Shown here: in pieces, positions 6,464-9,254 of the stretch | Layout: each line of letters opens with the position of its first letter | How positions within the stretch are numbered: the stretch's first letter is position 1 | Source: Bacteroidota bacterium | GTDB taxonomy: Bacteria > Bacteroidota > Kryptoniia > Kryptoniales > JAKASW01 | DNA length: 9,254 nucleotides | Direction: 5' to 3' | Assembly: GCA_021796055.1 (NCBI GenBank) | Contig: JAJYOS010000193.1 | Location: 1-9,254, forward strand | The notes under the pieces: model-generated | What the model saw: the letters and a program-made list of their open reading frames with translations, nothing else | What the model was told of the DNA's origin: nothing | Database searches by the model: none | Made by a program: the position numbers and the translations under genes

Positions 6464-7321
6464 TCAGATTACTTCTTTGCCCAGGTCACGCGGCGAATTC
6501 TGGCCGATGTAGCTTACGATGTCCTCGCCGCCGTCTACTCCAATCAGGTTGCCGCTTATGAAGTTCGCCCTTTCATCGCATAGAAGCGCGACAGCCTTAG
6601 CTACATCTTCAGGCGTAGTCTGCCTTCCCGCCGGGTTCTTCCGCTTGGCTATCTCCAGCATGGGGATTGAGTTGGGAATCTTCCGTAAAGCGGGCGTATC
6701 AGTCACTCCAGCCATTATCGAGTTCGCCGTTACTCCCAAGTGTCCGAGCTCCATCGCTATCTGCCTTATGTGCGATTCGATAGCAGCTTTAGCGGCAGAC
6801 ACGGCGCCATAGTTCGGCAGAACTGTGTGACCGCCCGAGCTTGTCATGGCAAATATGCGGGCACCTTTACCGAGCATTCCCCTGAAGAAGACTCCTTGAG
6901 TCCAATATACAAGCGAGTTGGCCATCACGTCCAGCGTCATTTCAATCTTCTTCTGGTTCAACGAGTCTTCAGCTGCCTTCCCGAAATATGGACCGAGGCT
7001 CCCAAATGCCAGGGAGTGCATGACAACTTTTATTGAAGAACCCTTATCCTGCGAGAGCAGCCCCTTCATCTCATCCAAAGCCTTTTCTCTCGCCTTCTCA
7101 TCTGCGGCATTAATGTTCATGAACACCGCGTTAGCGCCGTTAGCCTTCACTTTTCCAATTATTTCATTGACCTGCGGCATAGTGGCTGCGCGATCAAGAT
7201 GAACACCGAATATATTAAATCCAGTCTTGGCAAGTTCAATTGAGGTTGCTCCTCCGAAACCGCTTGAAGCACCCAGTATCAACGCCCAATTCTTCTTGTT
7301 TCCTGCCAATTCTTCCTCCAT
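6464..7321 (-). CDS. Enoyl-[acyl-carrier-protein] reductase, FabL/FabI-type SDR
   Basis: The product is a 285-residue Rossmann-fold oxidoreductase of the SDR superfamily. It would catalyse the last step of each fatty-acid elongation cycle, reducing trans-2-enoyl-ACP with NAD(P)H. Nucleotide-binding loop: GASSGFG (17-23). MHSLAFG (101-107) resembles the HSIAF segment of FabI. The catalytic pair is Tyr 171 and Lys 178 with six residues between (YGAVSAAK), the Y-x6-K spacing of enoyl reductases instead of the Y-x3-K of ordinary SDRs. The glycine loop is closer to FabL than to FabI. The C-terminal FISGNLIGVDGGEDI is the usual SDR end. ATG 7321 gives normal family length; a longer frame upstream to 7462 has no family-like sequence. 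No clear ribosome-binding site precedes the ATG; GGAGGA lies just inside, before a TTG at codon 5. Followed by an intrinsic terminator. Confidence 0.8.
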   Translation of the reverse strand: MEEELAGNKKNWALILGASSGFGGATSIELAKTGFNIFGVHLDRAATMPQVNEIIGKVKANGANAVFMNINAADEKAREKALDEMKGLLSQDKGSSIKVVMHSLAFGSLGPYFGKAAEDSLNQKKIEMTLDVMANSLVYWTQGVFFRGMLGKGARIFAMTSSGGHTVLPNYGAVSAAKAAIESHIRQIAMELGHLGVTANSIMAGVTDTPALRKIPNSIPMLEIAKRKNPAGRQTTPEDVAKAVALLCDERANFISGNLIGVDGGEDIVSYIGQNSPRDLGKEVI

Positions 7322-7522
7322 TTTTTGTGAAAAATTAATACCACGTTGATAGTAAAGCAAGGTGATGGATATTAAGATGGATGGCCATCTGTACCATATC
7401 GCTCGACCGCCGTACCATAGCCCACGACAGCGTCTCCCTTTCGGTAACCGCGGACGAGACACGCTATCCTGCCGACCCTCCGCCGGGCGGCGAGTGCGAG
7501 ACTTGAAGTGTGTCCTGTTACC

Positions 7523-7777
7523 CTAGCTCACGGCTCTACCGGCAGTCTGCAGAAAGAAGCTCTTCAGCTCCTCTACTTCAGGGACATACCCCGACGAGAC
7601 TACTCTTCCATTTAATACGAGACCGGGTGCGCGCAAGATCCCGTAGGCGGCCATCTCCTCGATGTCCTGGACCTCCTTGACTTCTGCGGAGAGGCTCAAC
7701 TCACTTACAACTTGCTTGACCCGATCTTCGAGTGCCTTGCAGCTTGTACTACCTGATCCGAGAACCTTGATAAGCAT
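7523..7777 (-). CDS. Small thioredoxin-fold protein (MTH895/TM0996 type) lacking the first active-site Cys
   Basis: At 84 residues it has the usual size for the glutaredoxin-like small disulfide proteins. The N-terminal strand IKVLGSGS leads into STSC (10-13), where relatives have CxxC (typically GxGCxxCKxLE). Position 10 is Ser (codon AGT, one base from TGT); Cys 13 is kept. The middle (VKEVQDIEEMAAYGILRAPG) and the cis-proline (Pro 51) before the LVLNGRVVSSG strand are standard. It should fold normally but cannot do dithiol exchange through CxxC; a monothiol or non-redox role is possible. The ATG at 7777 has GAAGGGGA about 7 bases upstream. It is about 200 bases upstream of the reductase gene, with no visible functional link. 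Confidence 0.8.
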   Translation of the reverse strand: MLIKVLGSGSTSCKALEDRVKQVVSELSLSAEVKEVQDIEEMAAYGILRAPGLVLNGRVVSSGYVPEVEELKSFFLQTAGRAVS

Positions 7778-8219
7778 TTGTCAGTCCCCTTCATTGATCC
7801 TGAAAGTTTATGACAAGTTAGTTGCCATCGGAAGGGTGACCGCGGCCGAGACGGCCTCGTGGCCGACTCATAGGGCTCGGGCGGGAGCGGCTTCGACCTG
7901 GGCGGTCGCCCAGTCTCGATCTCTCCGGCACCTCTTCCAAAATCAGAATTTCATAGACCCGAATACGGTACGTCGCCAACTGACAAAATGTAATCCAACC
8001 TTATATAGGAGTCAATCCTATCCCGGCGGAATTCCGCAGTTGCCTCCGGCAAACTCATAAATTGATTTTCATGCAGGTTGCGGTTATATTTTTCGGTTAA
8101 GCGGCAAAGTCTCTGTTTGTCATAGGGTTCCATTGATGCACGGGCACATGCGAGACTTGGCCGCGTATTAGTATTGGATCAAAAGTTCTCAACTTTGTTC
8201 GAGAGGAAGCTTCTCTAAC
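7778..8219. other. 442-base intergenic region with palindromes, between divergent genes
   Basis: I see no convincing gene here. A 60-codon minus frame (8133-7951) lacks a ribosome-binding site and family-like sequence. The stretch has two structured parts. Part one (7847-7918, G/C rich) has outer arms CGAGAC and GTCTCG around GGCC-TCGT-GGCC and CTGGGCG-GT-CGCCCAG. Part two has three small hairpins in a row: 8005-8021 (ATAGGA/TCCTAT), the 12-base perfect palindrome at 8026-8037, and 8040-8052 (TTGCC/GGCAA). The region must hold promoters for both neighbours, but I could not place a good one. It may include a structured leader of the minus-strand thioredoxin-like gene. Confidence 0.4.
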
Positions 8220-9254
8220 ATGCCTATTATGAGCAAAATGCGGGATAACATGCCCGCGATCTTAGTCGGACTTGCAATCCTTTTCATTGCGATGATCGTT
8301 TTTGAATGGGGTATGGACATCACAGGCCGCCAGGGAATGCAATACCAGGGTAACGTCGTTGGCAAGGTAAACGGTGAAGAAATAACTTACCAGGATTTCG
8401 AGAAGGCCCTGCAGGGTGCTATCGACAATTACAGGTCGAGCACGAAGCAGGAGCCTGATGACCAGATTACCGCGCAGCTCAGGGACCAGGTATGGCAGGA
8501 ACTTGTCAACCAGATTCTTGTGAAGCAGGCGGCAAAGAGGCTCGGCATCGTCGTCACAGACCAGGAGATTGTCAATTGGGTCACCCACAGCCCCGAGACG
8601 CTTCCCGATGTAATAAAGAGAAATTTCGAGGACTCCACCGGACAGGTAGACATGCGGATCCTCCAGGCGGCGCTTGCATCCAACAAACCGGAAGTACAGC
8701 AGTTCTGGACAAGCGTTCAGGAATATCTGAAGGAGCAGAGCCTTCAGCAGAAGCTCACGAGCCGGCTTTACAGTACGGTCAGAATACCGGAAGGCGAATT
8801 GAGATTACAGTTCGCACAGCAGAATGAGAAGTACGATGCGGGCTATGTCCTCTTCCCGCCACAGACGTTGTTCCCCGGATCCGGCATCCAGGTCACGGAA
8901 TCAGAAATGCGTGATTACTACTCCGCTCATGAAAACAATTACAGGACGCAACCTACCAGAAGCCTGAAATTCGTGGTATTCCCGATTGTCCCATCGGCAG
9001 ATGACTCTTCCGAGGTAAAGCAGGAAATTGATCGTGTGGCGTCTCTCGCTTCAGGCGGGACAGATTTTCTCGACCTGGTGAAGCAATACTCCGATACGCC
9101 TTATGACGATAAATTTGAAAATGCCGAACAGATCGACCCCGCGATAGCGTCGTACGTTCTATCGGCAAAAGCAGGACAGGTGGTCGGCCCTTTCCTTTCT
9201 CCGGACGGTTATCACCTGGTCAAACTCGTTGCGGAGCAGAGCGGGAAGAACGAA
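8220..9254 (+). CDS. PpiD/SurA-like peptidyl-prolyl isomerase, 3' end outside window
   Basis: The frame is open from ATG 8220 to the window edge: 345 residues, without a stop. A cytoplasmic start of about 12 residues precedes one membrane helix (about 13-29, ILVGLAILFIAMIVF). Then follows a SurA-N-like helical domain (about 46-220: VNGEEITYQDFEKAL, then WQELVNQILVKQAAKRLGI). A parvulin-type PPIase domain begins near residue 230-330; KAGQVVGPFLSPDGYHLVKL matches the C-terminal part of such domains. The layout is that of PpiD, an inner-membrane-anchored periplasmic chaperone that helps outer-membrane and exported proteins fold. AGAGGAAG lies about 11 bases before the ATG. ATGs at 8229 and 8238 are alternatives that lie too far from that site. 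The Shine-Dalgarno bases fall in a short imperfect palindrome (8202-8216). Confidence 0.85.
   Translation, partial: MPIMSKMRDNMPAILVGLAILFIAMIVFEWGMDITGRQGMQYQGNVVGKVNGEEITYQDFEKALQGAIDNYRSSTKQEPDDQITAQLRDQVWQELVNQILVKQAAKRLGIVVTDQEIVNWVTHSPETLPDVIKRNFEDSTGQVDMRILQAALASNKPEVQQFWTSVQEYLKEQSLQQKLTSRLYSTVRIPEGELRLQFAQQNEKYDAGYVLFPPQTLFPGSGIQVTESEMRDYYSAHENNYRTQPTRSLKFVVFPIVPSADDSSEVKQEIDRVASLASGGTDFLDLVKQYSDTPYDDKFENAEQIDPAIASYVLSAKAGQVVGPFLSPDGYHLVKLVAEQSGKNE

Noticed and set aside
7322..7462. 47-residue N-terminal extension of the enoyl reductase
   Set aside because: The added residues are Arg/Trp/Tyr-rich and unlike the family; the ATG at 7321 gives the normal SDR length.
7443..7852. Imperfect 18-base direct repeat (7443-7460 and 7835-7852, 16/18 identical) flanking the thioredoxin-like gene
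   Set aside because: A match of this quality is expected about once by chance in a window this size, and both copies are in G/C-rich sequence. Only extra genomic copies would make it real.
7951..8133. 60-codon minus-strand frame in the intergenic region
   Set aside because: No ribosome-binding site, no recognisable family pattern, and it overlaps the run of hairpins at 8005-8052.
7495..8159. 11-base exact repeat (7495-7505 and 8149-8159)
   Set aside because: Repeats of this length occur by chance many times in 9 kb.

Overview
This window of roughly 50% G+C looks like a piece of the chromosome of a Gram-negative bacterium of the FCB group. Ignavibacteriota or the Chlorobi side of Bacteroidota is my best guess. 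The main clue is a secreted GWxTD-domain protein, a family I associate mainly with those lineages. A DivIVA-type protein, a FabL-like enoyl reductase and a PpiD-like chaperone fit the same picture. The lineage call is inference; no rRNA or tRNA gene is present to test it.

Layout. Bases 1-932 (minus strand) hold the start of a DivIVA-like gene with a good promoter, then a 73-residue low-complexity protein with a clear intrinsic terminator. Bases 1077-3751 (minus strand) are an accessory strip where decay dominates. It holds a glycosidase of the trehalase/GH63-like superfamily broken by an in-frame stop and deletions, an intact transthyretin-like membrane protein, a possible 30-codon gene, a tyrosine-recombinase remnant with lost catalytic residues, a palindromic block, and a lipoprotein gene with one frameshift. 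Bases 3756-7777 (minus strand) return to intact, conserved-looking genes: a PA0069/Rv2578c-type radical SAM protein, the GWxTD protein, a FabL-like enoyl-ACP reductase with its terminator, and a small thioredoxin-fold protein that lacks the first active-site cysteine. A 442-base intergenic stretch rich in small palindromes (7778-8219) separates this run from a plus-strand PpiD/SurA-like peptidyl-prolyl isomerase that leaves the window at its 3' end.

How the genes relate. The GWxTD, radical SAM and lipoprotein genes are co-directional with gaps of 63 and 4 bases and could share a transcript. The reductase serves membrane fatty-acid synthesis, and PpiD and GWxTD act outside the inner membrane. 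I see no single multi-gene pathway. I found no CRISPR array, toxin-antitoxin pair, defence island or complete mobile element, and nothing I would call a new system. The points most worth a second look are the decaying 1-3.75 kb strip, the Cys-to-Ser thioredoxin-like protein, and the structured intergenic blocks.
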